Source: Methylobacterium gossipiicola (GTDB taxonomy: Bacteria; Pseudomonadota; Alphaproteobacteria; Rhizobiales; Beijerinckiaceae). Taken from it: 64,000 bases of DNA. The stretch spans positions 248,001 through 312,000 of the forward strand of contig NZ_FOPM01000002.1 in NCBI RefSeq assembly GCF_900113485.1, read 5' to 3'. The position numbers were made by a program, and so were the translations under genes. Positions 19,988 through 28,685 of this stretch are shown piece after piece (position 1 is the first letter of the stretch; each line of letters opens with the position of its first letter). Under the pieces are notes generated by a model. The model saw nothing but the letters and a program-made list of their open reading frames with translations, had not been told where the DNA came from and made no database searches.

Positions 19988-20485
19988 ATGGCCATGGGTT
20001 CGATCCGCTCCGGCGGCGGCGGTGACGACGAGGATGCCCTCGACGGCGCGCCGATGTCCGAGATGAACGTCACGCCCCTCGTGGACGTGATGCTGGTGCT
20101 GCTCATCATCTTCATGGTCGCGGCGCCCCTCATGACCACGGGCGTACCGGTGCAACTGCCCAAAACCACGGCGCAGAAGGTCGCCCAGGCTAAGAAGCCC
20201 CTGGAAATCTCCATCGACAAGGACGGCAAGCCCTACCTCGCCAAGGAGGAGCTGACGCCCGAGACCCTCATGCCGCGCCTACGCGCCCTCGCGGCCGAGG
20301 ATCCGGGACAGGTGATGCTCGTGCGCGGCGACCGTGACGTGCCCTATGGCAAGATCATGGAAGTGATGGGCCTCGTCGGTCAGGCCGGGTTCACCAAGGT
20401 CTCGCTCATCGCCCAGTCGCCCGGCGGCGCCCTGCCGTCGGCGCCGGCGCCCGCCGCAGCCCCCGCGACCGGAACGGCCCCCTGA
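19988..20485 (+). CDS. exbD: TonB-system subunit ExbD
   Basis: 165 residues from MAMGSIRSGGGGDDED. The conserved N-terminal motif MSEMNVTPLVDVMLVLLIIFMV carries the proton-path aspartate in its single membrane helix. A periplasmic domain follows, with a Pro/Ala tail. GGAGGG lies about 8 nt before the ATG; the longer frame upstream lacks conserved sequence. It follows exbB by 155 nt. Confidence 0.93.
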   Translation: MAMGSIRSGGGGDDEDALDGAPMSEMNVTPLVDVMLVLLIIFMVAAPLMTTGVPVQLPKTTAQKVAQAKKPLEISIDKDGKPYLAKEELTPETLMPRLRALAAEDPGQVMLVRGDRDVPYGKIMEVMGLVGQAGFTKVSLIAQSPGGALPSAPAPAAAPATGTAP

Positions 20486-20489
20486 TCCC

Positions 20490-21587
20490 ATGAGCGCAAC
20501 TCCCAGCGCAGGTCGCATGAGCGCCCCGGCTCCGACGGGCGATCCCGATGGTCGCGGCTCTTCCACGCTCGTCACGGCCTTCCTCGTCGCCCTCGGCCTG
20601 CATGGCTCCGCCCTTGTCGCCCTCACGCTGTTCCAGCCGGAGCCCAAGGCGCCTCCGGGCGAGAATATCGTGACCATCGACCTCGCGCCGCAGATGGCGG
20701 AGGTCGAGACCCAGGCGCCGGCCGAGCAGGCGGCCTCCGTCTCGGCGCCGCCCGAGGCCAATCCGGTGGAAACACCCGAGACCGTGGAGCAGGAAAAGCC
20801 CCTGGAGACCACGGAGGTCGCCCCGCCCGAGGCGACGGCGCCTCCGCCGCCGGACACCGCGATGGTGGCGCCCGAGGCCACCACCGTCGCCGAGCCGCCG
20901 GACGCACCGCCCGTGCCCCCCGTCGCCGAGGCGGTCGAGCCGCCGCCGGAGGATCAGGTCATCACCTCCACGGGCGAGACCGCCCCCGCCCTGGCGCCGC
21001 CCCCGGCCGTCGTGGCGCGGGAGTTGCCGAAGCCCGTGGAGAAGCCGAAGCCCGACGAAGCCAAGATCCTCGAGGCGCGGCGCGAGGCGAAGCGCAAGGC
21101 CGACCGCGAGGCACGGCTCAAGGCCGAGCGCGAAGAGGAACGCCGCGAGGCACGGGAGGAGGCCCGGGCCGAGGCGAAGGCCAAGGCCGCCCGCGAGGCC
21201 GCGCGCCGCGCTGCAGCGGCGGCCAGCGAAGGCCGCGCCCGGCAGAACTCGGCCTCCGCCTCGCGCCAGAGCAGCACCGGTGCGGCGGCCGGTGGAAACG
21301 ACGCGAACGCGCTCCGCGCCTGGCAAGGCGCCCTGAGTTCGGCGATCCGTGGCCGCATGAACGCCAACGCGGCGGCGGGAACCAGCGGCGGCGTCGCCGT
21401 GGTGCGGTTCACGGTCTCGCGCTCCGGTCAGGTCCTGAGTTCGGGCCTGTCCAGCAGCAGCGGCATCGGCGCCATCGACAGCGCGGCCCTGGCCACGGTG
21501 CGCGGTTCCCTGCCGGCCGCCCCGGCGGGCGTGACCATTCCGAGCCTTGCCGTCACCGTACCCCTGCGCTTCAGCCCCGGCCGGTGA
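20490..21587 (+). CDS. tonB: TonB energy-transducing protein
   Basis: 365 residues. A single N-terminal membrane helix (TLVTAFLVALGLHGSALVALTLF, about 27-49) precedes a long Pro/Glu/Ala spacer and a coiled Glu/Arg/Lys stretch (~185-250). The TonB C-terminal domain ends in VVRFTVSRSGQVLSSGLSSSSGI...LAVTVPLRFSPGR. It begins 4 nt after exbD and energises outer-membrane receptors. No TonB-dependent receptor gene lies in the window, so the substrate is unknown. Confidence 0.92.
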   Translation: MSATPSAGRMSAPAPTGDPDGRGSSTLVTAFLVALGLHGSALVALTLFQPEPKAPPGENIVTIDLAPQMAEVETQAPAEQAASVSAPPEANPVETPETVEQEKPLETTEVAPPEATAPPPPDTAMVAPEATTVAEPPDAPPVPPVAEAVEPPPEDQVITSTGETAPALAPPPAVVARELPKPVEKPKPDEAKILEARREAKRKADREARLKAEREEERREAREEARAEAKAKAAREAARRAAAAASEGRARQNSASASRQSSTGAAAGGNDANALRAWQGALSSAIRGRMNANAAAGTSGGVAVVRFTVSRSGQVLSSGLSSSSGIGAIDSAALATVRGSLPAAPAGVTIPSLAVTVPLRFSPGR

Positions 21588-21634
21588 GCGCCGGGGCGCC
21601 ATGACCATTCGGTTCGCATGGCGGTTCGGTTGAC

Positions 21635-22171
21635 ATGACCGTCTGGTTCACGAGCGACACCCACTTCTCCGATCCGCGCATCCTGCGGATCGACAAGCGT
21701 CCCTATCCCGATCTGCCCACGCACGATGCCGCGCTCATCGCGGCGTGGAACGCCGTCGTCTCCCCCGTCGACACGGTGTGGCACCTCGGCGACGTCGCCC
21801 TGCGGCCGAGCCCGGACTGCATCGCCGAACTGCTCGGGGCGCTCAACGGCACCAAGCACCTCATCGTCGGCAACAACGATGGGCCGGAGACCCTCGCCGC
21901 CTCGGGCTGGGCCAGCGTCGGGCACTATGCCGAGATCGTCGTGGACGAGCGCCCCCTGGTGCTGTGCCACTACGCCTTCCGAACCTGGAACGGCATGGGC
22001 CGGGGTGCCGTCGACCTGCACGGCCACTCCCATGGCAAGCTCACACCGATCCGGAGGCAATACGACGTGGGCGTCGATGCGCAGGGGTTCCGGCCGGTGA
22101 ATCTCCCCGCAATCCTGGCCTCCCGCCGTGGCCGAAAAGCGGGCGGGCGAGGCACGGAACCTTCGCCTTAG
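21635..22171 (+). CDS. calcineurin-like metallophosphoesterase
   Basis: 178 residues, starting with the metal site TSDTHFSDPRI. Then come WHLGDVA, GNNDGPE (GNHD-like, with Asn in place of His), LCHYAF and LHGHSHG. This is the compact MPE fold of the YfcE/phage phosphoesterase type. Substrate unknown. The N-D in GNNDG keeps the usual metal-binding Asn but changes the His position, which may matter for activity. Confidence 0.85.
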   Translation: MTVWFTSDTHFSDPRILRIDKRPYPDLPTHDAALIAAWNAVVSPVDTVWHLGDVALRPSPDCIAELLGALNGTKHLIVGNNDGPETLAASGWASVGHYAEIVVDERPLVLCHYAFRTWNGMGRGAVDLHGHSHGKLTPIRRQYDVGVDAQGFRPVNLPAILASRRGRKAGGRGTEPSP

Positions 22172-22291
22172 GTCATGGGTTCTTGGGGCATGAACGCGGG
22201 ATGATTGGTCGGCCCTCTTCCGAGACTTCGGAAAGTCCACCCTTCACCTGCACACCCTGTCCCTCGAGACGTGCACCGCCGAGGTTGTTCC

Positions 22292-22606
22292 ATGCGTCAT
22301 GCTCGTGTCACGCCGCTTCTGTCCCTGGGCCTCATGCTGGCCGTCGCCGGATCGGCCGTCGCCGCTCCCGGCTGTTTCGAGGGACGACGCAAGGTCGACG
22401 AAGCCAACGCCCTGAAGTTCCAGGCCCGCGAGGAAGCCCGGATCGGCAACCACGACCGGGTCTGCGACACCCTCGACGAGATCGGCGACCGTTATGCGGA
22501 TGCCCGTGACGCGTTCGAGGATTGCGGTGCCGGCGTCGTCGCCATCGATCTGCGCAGTGAGGCCCGGAACCTGCGCATCGCCAAGAAGGTCAACCGCTGC
22601 GACTGA
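22292..22606 (+). CDS. small exported protein
   Basis: 104 residues from MRHARVTPLLSLGLMLAVAG with a clear signal peptide cleaved around SAVAA-PG. The mature part is helical and charged with four cysteines (PGCFEG, DRVCDTLD, EDCGAG, NRCD), possibly two disulfides. GAGG precedes the ATG. No family recognised; probably periplasmic. Confidence 0.65.
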   Translation: MRHARVTPLLSLGLMLAVAGSAVAAPGCFEGRRKVDEANALKFQAREEARIGNHDRVCDTLDEIGDRYADARDAFEDCGAGVVAIDLRSEARNLRIAKKVNRCD

Positions 22607-22698
22607 GCGCGTGCGGCCCCGCACTTAGGCCCGGCGTCAATCGTTTCACAAGTCTGAACAGGCGGCGCAGAGCTCGCTGTCCCAAAGGTCCCCGTCCC

Positions 22699-22866
22699 AT
22701 GAACCGCAACGTCCTGTCCTCGAATATGACTCTCTCCGACGCCGTCCTCGGCCCCACCGCCACTTTGCGCGCCGAGACCGGTCCGTCCTTCGCCGCAGCC
22801 CTCTGTGGCTTCCTTAGCACCACGGTGGCCACCACCATGGTGATGTTCCTGCTCAGCAGCGTTTGA
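22699..22866 (+). CDS. possible small membrane protein
   Basis: 55 codons beginning MNRNVLSSNMTLSDAVLGPT and ending in a hydrophobic helix (AALCGFLSTTVATTMVMFLLSSV). A weak AAAGG lies about 9 nt upstream. Too short and unfamiliar to assign; the predicted C-terminal membrane helix is the main support. Confidence 0.4.
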   Translation: MNRNVLSSNMTLSDAVLGPTATLRAETGPSFAAALCGFLSTTVATTMVMFLLSSV

Positions 22867-22914
22867 GAACGGGGCGCCCATCCGTCAGGGCGCCGACGAG
22901 GCCCGACGTCGCGC

Positions 22915-23178
22915 TCAAGGCGCCACGAGCCAGAACCGCCTGTGGTCGAACAGCATATCGGCCTTGCCGACCCCGCCCCGCGCCGCCGGGCAGAATTTGG
23001 GCGCCTCGGCGTGCAGGTCCGACGCCGGCCCGGGCGTCCGGGCCGCTGGTAGAATCGGCGCCGTGGACACGGGAAAGAGGCCGAGCCGTGCCTGAACGCT
23101 AGGCTGACGCACGGCGACGATGGTTACCAGGGAGGCCAGGAGCGCGCCCGCCACCGTGCCGAAGACAAAGTTCATCAT
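22915..23178 (-). CDS. small membrane-anchored hypothetical protein
   Basis: 87 residues from MMNFVFGTVAGALLASLVTIVAV: an N-terminal membrane helix, then a Pro/Ala-rich soluble part ending ADMLFDHRRFWLVAP. The 27 extra upstream codons are hydrophilic and Arg-rich, so the Met-Met pair at 23178/23175 is preferred, although its ribosome binding site is weak. Function unknown. Confidence 0.5.
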   Translation of the reverse strand: MMNFVFGTVAGALLASLVTIVAVRQPSVQARLGLFPVSTAPILPAARTPGPASDLHAEAPKFCPAARGGVGKADMLFDHRRFWLVAP

Positions 23179-23360
23179 GGGTTCGGAAATCCCGCGCTCG
23201 CCGCACGGCATGAGCCGGCCCGCGATCACCGGCCTCTCCCTGCTCAAGCTTCTCGGCATGAATACGGCGAGGGCGCGAATTACGCTCCGTTAACGATGCC
23301 CCCCATAGGCTCCTCCCGCCGCGAGTTCAGTCTTAGTGCGGTGTCTGGGGAGAGAGCAGT

Positions 23361-23720
23361 ATGTCGTACGGTGCCAACGCCTACGCGAAAGTTTCACAGA
23401 CGGCCATGTCGCCGCGCGAGGCAGAAGCCGCCGTTTTGATCAAGGCCGCGGCTCGCCTTCAGGCGGTGCAGGCCGATTGGGAGAATCAGAAGGACGTTCT
23501 CGCGGACGCCCTCAATTTCAATCAGAAGGTCTGGGCCATCATCGCCGGCGCCGCGACCGAGCCGGACAGCCCGCTGCCCGAGCCGATCAAGACCAGCATC
23601 GCGCAGCTGTCGGTGTTCGTGTTCCGCCGCATGGTCGATACGCTGATCGAGCCGAACGCCGACAAGCTCACGGCCCTGATCAGCATCAATCACAACATCG
23701 CCGCCGGCCTGCGGACCTGA
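23361..23720 (+). CDS. flaF: flagellar biosynthesis regulator FlaF
   Basis: 119 residues. The FlaF signature is visible in NAYAKVSQTAMSPREAEAAVLIKAAARL, DWENQKDVLADALNFNQKVWAII and TLISINHNIAAGL-type C-terminus. In alphaproteobacteria FlaF promotes flagellin export and filament assembly, opposite FlbT. Here no flagellin or flbT is adjacent, so the gene stands apart from its usual cluster. Confidence 0.92.
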   Translation: MSYGANAYAKVSQTAMSPREAEAAVLIKAAARLQAVQADWENQKDVLADALNFNQKVWAIIAGAATEPDSPLPEPIKTSIAQLSVFVFRRMVDTLIEPNADKLTALISINHNIAAGLRT

Positions 23721-23725
23721 GGTCG

Positions 23726-23750
23726 ACCCTCCTCCCGAGGGAAGGAGGGC
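23726..23750. terminator. possible terminator hairpin after flaF
   Basis: Stem CCCTCCT/AGGAGGG around CCCGAGGGA, directly after the flaF stop and between convergent genes. No T-run follows. Confidence 0.4.
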
Positions 23751-23760
23751 CGATACGGTT

Positions 23761-24147
23761 TCAGGAATCGAGACCCGAATCCTCGTCGATATCCACGAGG
23801 AAGACGATATCGGCTTCGTCTTCGCCTTCCTCTTCGTCGTCCTCGTCCGCGTCGTCCTCATCCGCATCGTCGTCGTTCGAGGCGGCCTCGGCGTGGCGGG
23901 CATCCGGCTCGAAGGGCTCGTCCTCCTCCGAATCGTCCTCGGCCAGGGCATCTTCGAAGATCTCCGTCTCCTCCTCGGTGGCGGGGCGGATCTTCAGCGG
24001 GGAGGTGCCGTTCCACAGCACCTTGCCCTCGCTCTTCATGGCCTGAATGTCGTCCTTGAAGCCGTCGCAGGTGAAGAGATCGCGGGCGACCTCCTCGGAG
24101 CCGTTGATGACGGCGATGGCCACGCCATCGATCTCGAGTGTGAACAT
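23761..24147 (-). CDS. hypothetical protein with acidic C-terminal tail
   Basis: 128 residues from MFTLEIDGVAIAVINGSEEVA; GAGAGGAA precedes the ATG at good spacing. The first ~60 residues look like a small beta-containing domain. Residues ~62-115 are almost entirely Asp/Glu/Ala (DDDADEDDADEDDEEEGEDE-type run), ending IVFLVDIDEDSGLDS. Acidic tails of this sort are often flexible or cation- or protein-binding. No family recognised. Confidence 0.7.
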   Translation of the reverse strand: MFTLEIDGVAIAVINGSEEVARDLFTCDGFKDDIQAMKSEGKVLWNGTSPLKIRPATEEETEIFEDALAEDDSEEDEPFEPDARHAEAASNDDDADEDDADEDDEEEGEDEADIVFLVDIDEDSGLDS

Positions 24148-24307
24148 CGCGAATTCCTCTCGAACGTCGTTGCGCAGGGATGCGCCGGCCGCGCGGCGTC
24201 GGAAGACGCCGACCTGGGTCCCGCCGCCCGTGTAGGGGGCAACGGCGTGCACGCCAAGCCCCACTCCGTGGCCATCCCGCTCGCCGCCCCCCGGAGGGGA
24301 CTGGATC

Positions 24308-25339
24308 TCAGCCGCCGCCCCGGGCAATGGCGCGCTTCACCACGCCCTGAACCTCCGGGTTCGACAGGAACAGATCGTGGTTGATGAGGCCGCCGCCGTA
24401 ATCGGACGCGTCGGCGACGCGGACACCGAGGGCCTCCAGGCGCTCGCGGTCGGCCGCCCCCGCCCGGACCACGCCGCCCGCGATGGCCCCGGAGAGTTCC
24501 AGCGCCCGGTCGTTGGTGGACGAGATCACGGTGATCTTCTTCACGTCGGGCCCCAGCCGCTCGACGGCCGTGGTGAAGAGATCGATGTCGATGTCGGGGG
24601 CTGCCAGCACCACGGCGCCGATGCGGGCCATGGCCGCCTCGCCCGCCTCGGCCCGCAACATGCGCAGGGTCTCGAGGGTCAGGAGCGTCCCCATGGAATG
24701 GGCGACGATGTTGATGCGTCCGCCGGAGGGTGAATTCGCCAGGGCCTTCAACAAATCCTCGAAGGCGTCCCGCGACCAAAGGGCGCTTTCGCGGTCGTAG
24801 CCGTAATCGAAGGTCGCGGCGGCCGAGGGCCAGGTGAACAGGGCCGAAGCGCCCTTGAAGCGGATGCCGTCGGAGAGCCGCGCCGCGCTGAGCGCCGCCG
24901 ACTCGAAGCTCTCGCGGTAGCCGTGGACGTAGATGAGGACATCGCGGCCGAAGGCAGCCTGGGTGAAGGCCGCCGCCGCCCCCGGCCCGGTCTCGACCTG
25001 CGGTACGGCCGCGATTCCCCAATCACCGGTGACGACGGACGAGACCTTGCCGATGAGCGAGCGGTCGGGCGCGGCGAGACGCACCTCCGCGAAGCTGAGG
25101 CCCCGGCCACGGTCGGAACTGAAATACGGGCTCTTCGGCGGATTGCCCACGGGCTTGCGGGTGGTGGCGACGAGGAGAATCGGGCTGACATCGATGTTCG
25201 ACTGACGTTCGGGGGCGGCCGAGGCCGTGGAAAGTTCGTCGGTGACGCAAGCGGAGAGCCCCGGAGTCAGGGCGGCCACCCCCATGAGGGCGGCGAGGCG
25301 CACGAGGCCGCGACGGGACGGCCGAGGAGAGCGGTTCAT
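24308..25339 (-). CDS. alpha/beta hydrolase lipoprotein (DUF900-like)
   Basis: 343 residues. The N-terminus MNRSPRPSRRGLVRLAALMG...GLSAC carries a lipobox cysteine near residue 31 and a twin-arginine-like SRRGLV. The body has DVLIYVHGYRESFESAA, the nucleophile elbow AHSMGT, VVLAAPDID and a C-terminal NHDLFL histidine. This is the DUF900 hydrolase family, reaction unknown. Probably anchored on the periplasmic face. Divergent from meaB. The much longer frame upstream is antisense to meaB and is rejected. Confidence 0.85.
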   Translation of the reverse strand: MNRSPRPSRRGLVRLAALMGVAALTPGLSACVTDELSTASAAPERQSNIDVSPILLVATTRKPVGNPPKSPYFSSDRGRGLSFAEVRLAAPDRSLIGKVSSVVTGDWGIAAVPQVETGPGAAAAFTQAAFGRDVLIYVHGYRESFESAALSAARLSDGIRFKGASALFTWPSAAATFDYGYDRESALWSRDAFEDLLKALANSPSGGRINIVAHSMGTLLTLETLRMLRAEAGEAAMARIGAVVLAAPDIDIDLFTTAVERLGPDVKKITVISSTNDRALELSGAIAGGVVRAGAADRERLEALGVRVADASDYGGGLINHDLFLSNPEVQGVVKRAIARGGG

Positions 25340-25588
25340 GCGGTCAGACAACCTGTGGGGGCCGGGGACCGGCCGTCGCGTTGGGCTAACCTGTCGCGGA
25401 CGATCGTGACCATGGCGGGGCACGACCGTGGCCGTGCCCCGTGTGGATTGCGGGCAGAGACGCGCATGTGGCGCAGCTCCCACACCCGCCACGGTCGTCC
25501 GGTCGAAGGGGGCGCATCCACGACACCCCGCGGAATACGATCGCACGCCCCCCTCGACGAATGCCGGCTGGCCCGGCAAGAAGTGGGC

Positions 25589-26605
25589 ATGGCCCTCTCC
25601 TCCGCTCCATCCCCCGCCCCCGCAGCCGCCCTCGACATCGACGCCCTGCGCACCCGGCTCCTGGCCGGCGACCGGGCGGCGCTCGCCCGCGCCATCACCC
25701 TGGCCGAGTCGAAGCGGGCCGATCACCGCGCCGTGGCGCGGGACCTCATCGACGCCGTGCTGCCGCAGACCGGCCGGGCGATCCGGGTCGGGATCACGGG
25801 CGTGCCCGGGGTGGGGAAATCCACGACCATCGACGCCCTCGGCGCCAATCTCACGGCCGCCGGGCACAAGGTCGCCGTCCTGGCCGTCGATCCGTCCTCG
25901 ACCCGGACGGGCGGCTCGATCCTCGGCGACAAGACCCGCATGGCCCGCCTCGCCCTCGATCCGAACGCCTATATCCGCCCTTCCCCCTCCTCGGGCACCC
26001 TCGGCGGTGTGGCGGCCAAGACCCGCGAGACCATGCTGCTCTGCGAGGCGGCCGGGTTCGACGTCATCCTGGTCGAGACCGTGGGCGTCGGCCAGTCGGA
26101 GACGGCGGTCGCCGATCTCACGGATTTCTTCCTCGTCCTCATGCTGCCCGGCGCCGGTGACGAGTTGCAGGGCATCAAGAAGGGGATCATCGAACTCGCC
26201 GACATGATCGCCGTCAACAAGGCCGACGACGGCGAGGGTGAGCGCCGGGCCAATGCGGCGGCCTCGGAATACCGCGCCGCCCTCCATATCCTCAGTGCAC
26301 CGAGTTCCACCTGGACGCCCCCCGTCGTCACCATCTCGGGCCTGAACAACAAGGGCCTCGACGGGATGTGGGACAAGGTGGTCGACCACCGCAACAAGCT
26401 TACCGCTACGGGCGAGATCGCCAAGAAACGACGGGCCCAGGACGTGAAGTGGATGTGGGCGCTGGTCCACGAGCGCCTGCATCAACGCCTCGTCGGTTCG
26501 GCCGATGTCCGCCGCCAGACGGCCGAGGCCGAGGCTGGCGTCGCACGGGGCGAATCCTCGCCGGCCGCCGGGGCGGAGGCCATCGCCACCCTCATCGGCC
26601 TTTGA
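25589..26605 (+). CDS. meaB: methylmalonyl-CoA mutase-associated GTPase MeaB
   Basis: 338 residues of the MeaB/ArgK G3E-type GTPases. Walker A GVPGVGKST is at 71-79, then VDPSSTRTGGSILGDKTRM, ETVGVGQSE and the base-recognition NKAD. It protects and reloads the B12 cofactor of methylmalonyl-CoA mutase, needed in the ethylmalonyl-CoA pathway of methylotrophs. The mutase genes are not in the window. An alternative GTG start lies 6 nt upstream. Its stop overlaps the next gene's TTG. Confidence 0.95.
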   Translation: MALSSAPSPAPAAALDIDALRTRLLAGDRAALARAITLAESKRADHRAVARDLIDAVLPQTGRAIRVGITGVPGVGKSTTIDALGANLTAAGHKVAVLAVDPSSTRTGGSILGDKTRMARLALDPNAYIRPSPSSGTLGGVAAKTRETMLLCEAAGFDVILVETVGVGQSETAVADLTDFFLVLMLPGAGDELQGIKKGIIELADMIAVNKADDGEGERRANAAASEYRAALHILSAPSSTWTPPVVTISGLNNKGLDGMWDKVVDHRNKLTATGEIAKKRRAQDVKWMWALVHERLHQRLVGSADVRRQTAEAEAGVARGESSPAAGAEAIATLIGL

Positions 26606-27207
26606 GGGCCAAGCCCCTCCTCGTCACCGGGTTCGGGCCGTTTCCCGGCGTGCCCCGCAACCCGAGCGCCGTCGTGGCGCGCCTTCTCGGGATCCACGCC
26701 CGCCGGCACGGCCTCGCCGGGGGCGATGTCCGCGTTCTCATCCTGCCGACGTCCTATGGGGCGATTCCCACGCATCTGTTCCCCGCCCTCGCCGAGGGCC
26801 CGAGTGCGGTGCTGATGCTCGGCGTCGCGCGGAGGGCCAAGCGGGTCCGCGTCGAGTTCCGCGCCCGCAACCGGGTGAGCCGGCTGTTCCCGGACGCTTC
26901 CGGCGCGATCGCGCAGCGTCTCACACTCCTGGCCGGCGGACCGGCCGAGCGCCGGGCCGGGGGTGCCGCGAAAGCGCTGGCGAGCCTGCGCCGCCACGGC
27001 ATCGCGGCGATCCCGTCGCACGATGCCGGGCGCTACCTCTGCAACGCCGCGTATTTTCACGCCCTCGCCGAGGACATCCCCGTTCTGTTCATTCACATCC
27101 CGCCCTTGGCCGAAGTCGGGCGCCCCGGGCCGTATCAACGGGACAAACCGCCCGCCGAAGCCCTGGCGGCGGCCCTGGTCGCGGTCGCGCGCGGCCTCCT
27201 CGTGTAG
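26602..27207 (+). CDS. pyroglutamyl-peptidase I family (C15) protein
   Basis: 201 residues from a TTG that overlaps the meaB stop (TTGA). The fold starts LLVTGFGPFPGVPRNPSAVVA. The family triad appears as Glu85 (RVEFRARN), Cys147 (GRYLCNAAY) and His165 (LFIHIPPLA), so catalysis is plausible. C15 enzymes remove N-terminal pyroglutamate. It is translationally coupled to meaB, with no obvious metabolic link. Shorter than E. coli Pcp (215). Confidence 0.87.
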   Translation: MRAKPLLVTGFGPFPGVPRNPSAVVARLLGIHARRHGLAGGDVRVLILPTSYGAIPTHLFPALAEGPSAVLMLGVARRAKRVRVEFRARNRVSRLFPDASGAIAQRLTLLAGGPAERRAGGAAKALASLRRHGIAAIPSHDAGRYLCNAAYFHALAEDIPVLFIHIPPLAEVGRPGPYQRDKPPAEALAAALVAVARGLLV

Positions 27208-27358
27208 GGGCGCGTTCTCCCTGCGGCTGAAGCCCTTGAGGAAAATCCACTCGCTGCGGTGCCGGATCGGATCTCGGGCGTTCTGTGAAGGTCGGATGCG
27301 GGCGTGCTGCGCCCCGGCGGCACCGAACCCGCATCGAAGCGTACACAGGAGAATGACC

Positions 27359-27712
27359 ATGGTGGACACGGATCGCATCGTCGGCACCGCCAAGGATCTC
27401 GGCGGCCGCGTACAGGGCGCCTTGGGCGACGCCCTCGGATCGCACGGCGACTCCGTCGAGGGCCGTTTTCGCGAGGCGCAGGGGCGCGCCCAGGACGCCT
27501 ACGGGCAGGCCAAGGACACCGCGCGGGACCTCGCCGACAACGTGAGCGATTACGCGGGTGACGCCTACGACCGGCTCCAGGATCGCGGCGGCACCTATTT
27601 TCGCGATGGCACCCGGGCGGTCGAAACCCGCGTGGAGGAGAACCCCTTCATCGCCCTGATGCTCGCCGGGGCCGTCGGCTACGGCCTCGCCCTGCTGCTG
27701 CATCGCCGCTGA
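27359..27712 (+). CDS. CsbD/DUF883-like stress protein with C-terminal membrane helix
   Basis: 117 residues. The N-terminal CsbD-type repeats (DRIVGTAKDLGGRVQGALGDA, EGRFREAQGRAQDAYGQAKD) are amphipathic. The C-terminus ENPFIALMLAGAVGYGLALLLHRR is the membrane anchor seen in DUF883/YqjD-type proteins. ATG 27359 is preferred over 27353 because AGGAG is 7 nt away rather than 1. Such proteins respond to general stress; role inferred. Confidence 0.75.
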   Translation: MVDTDRIVGTAKDLGGRVQGALGDALGSHGDSVEGRFREAQGRAQDAYGQAKDTARDLADNVSDYAGDAYDRLQDRGGTYFRDGTRAVETRVEENPFIALMLAGAVGYGLALLLHRR

Positions 27713-27720
27713 ACTTTTCA

Positions 27721-27745
27721 GCGCCGCCCTTACGGGGGCGGCGCG
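27721..27745. terminator. hairpin between convergent csbD-like and bdh genes
   Basis: GCGCCGCCC, TTAC loop, then GGGGGCGGCGC. Position between two convergent genes suggests a shared terminator; T-runs are absent. Confidence 0.5.
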
Positions 27746-27755
27746 ACCTCCTCGT

Positions 27756-28541
27756 TCACTGCGCCGTCCAGCCGCCATCCATGGCGAGGTTGGCACCGGT
27801 CATCTGGCTCGCCGCGTCCGAGCACAGGAACACCGCCAGCGCCGCCACCTGATCGACGGTGACGAATTCCTTGGTCGGCTGGGCTTTCAGGAGCACATCG
27901 TTGATCACCTGCTCCTCCGTGAGCCCCCGCGCCTTCATGGTATCGGGGATCTGGCTCTCCACCAGCGGCGTCCAGACGTAGCCGGGCGAGATGCAGTTCA
28001 CCGTGATGCCGTGGGTGGCGAGTTCGAGCCCGGCGCTCTTCGTCAGGCCCGCGATGCCGTGCTTGGCCGCCACGTAGGCCGACTTGTAGGGCGAGGCCAC
28101 GAGGGAATGGGCCGAGGCGGTGTTGATGATCCGCCCCCAGCCGCGCGTCTTCATGCCGGGGATCGCCGCCCGCATGGTGTAGAATGCCGACGACAGGTTG
28201 AGGGCGATGATGAGTTCCCACTTCTCCGGCGGGAACTCCTCGATGGGCGAGACGAACTGAACGCCCGCGTTGTTCACCAGGATGTCGACGGCCCCGAAGG
28301 TCTCCTCGGCAAGAGCGATCAGGCCCGCGATCTCGTCGGGCTTGGTCATGTCCGCCGCTGAGTGGATCGCCCGCACGCCGAACTCGGATTCGATGCCCGT
28401 CCGCGCCGCCTCGATGGCGTCGGGCGATCCGAAACCGTTCAGCACCACGTCGGCTCCTTGCTGCGCGAAGGCCCGTGCGATGGCGAGGCCGATGCCGCTG
28501 GTGGAGCCGGTCACGACGGCGGTTCTGGATTTGAGGGTCAT
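27756..28541 (-). CDS. 3-hydroxybutyrate dehydrogenase (SDR)
   Basis: 261 residues from MTLKSRTAVVTGSTSGIG. Classical SDR features: TGSTSGIG coenzyme loop, NNAGVQ, catalytic Ser in ASAHSLVAS and YVAAK. The stretches GVQFVSPIEEFPPEKW and SPGYVWTPLVESQIPD are typical of D-3-hydroxybutyrate dehydrogenases. These oxidise 3-hydroxybutyrate from polyhydroxybutyrate turnover to acetoacetate with NAD+. AGGAG precedes ATG 28541; the longer frame is rejected. Confidence 0.93.
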   Translation of the reverse strand: MTLKSRTAVVTGSTSGIGLAIARAFAQQGADVVLNGFGSPDAIEAARTGIESEFGVRAIHSAADMTKPDEIAGLIALAEETFGAVDILVNNAGVQFVSPIEEFPPEKWELIIALNLSSAFYTMRAAIPGMKTRGWGRIINTASAHSLVASPYKSAYVAAKHGIAGLTKSAGLELATHGITVNCISPGYVWTPLVESQIPDTMKARGLTEEQVINDVLLKAQPTKEFVTVDQVAALAVFLCSDAASQMTGANLAMDGGWTAQ

Positions 28542-28685
28542 GCGGATCTCCTGAAGGACGCGCCAGGTCCGTTTCGGGCGAACCCTGCCCCATGCGGCGC
28601 GGCAAGTCGATGCGCTCCGACCCGGCTGCGGCGTGCTATAGCGACGGCCGACGCCCATCGTCATGGGCGACGCTCGAAGGATGCC

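Noticed and set aside
25340..26485. N-terminal extension of the lipoprotein hydrolase frame
   Set aside because: It is antisense to meaB; the lipoprotein signal at 25339 marks the true start.
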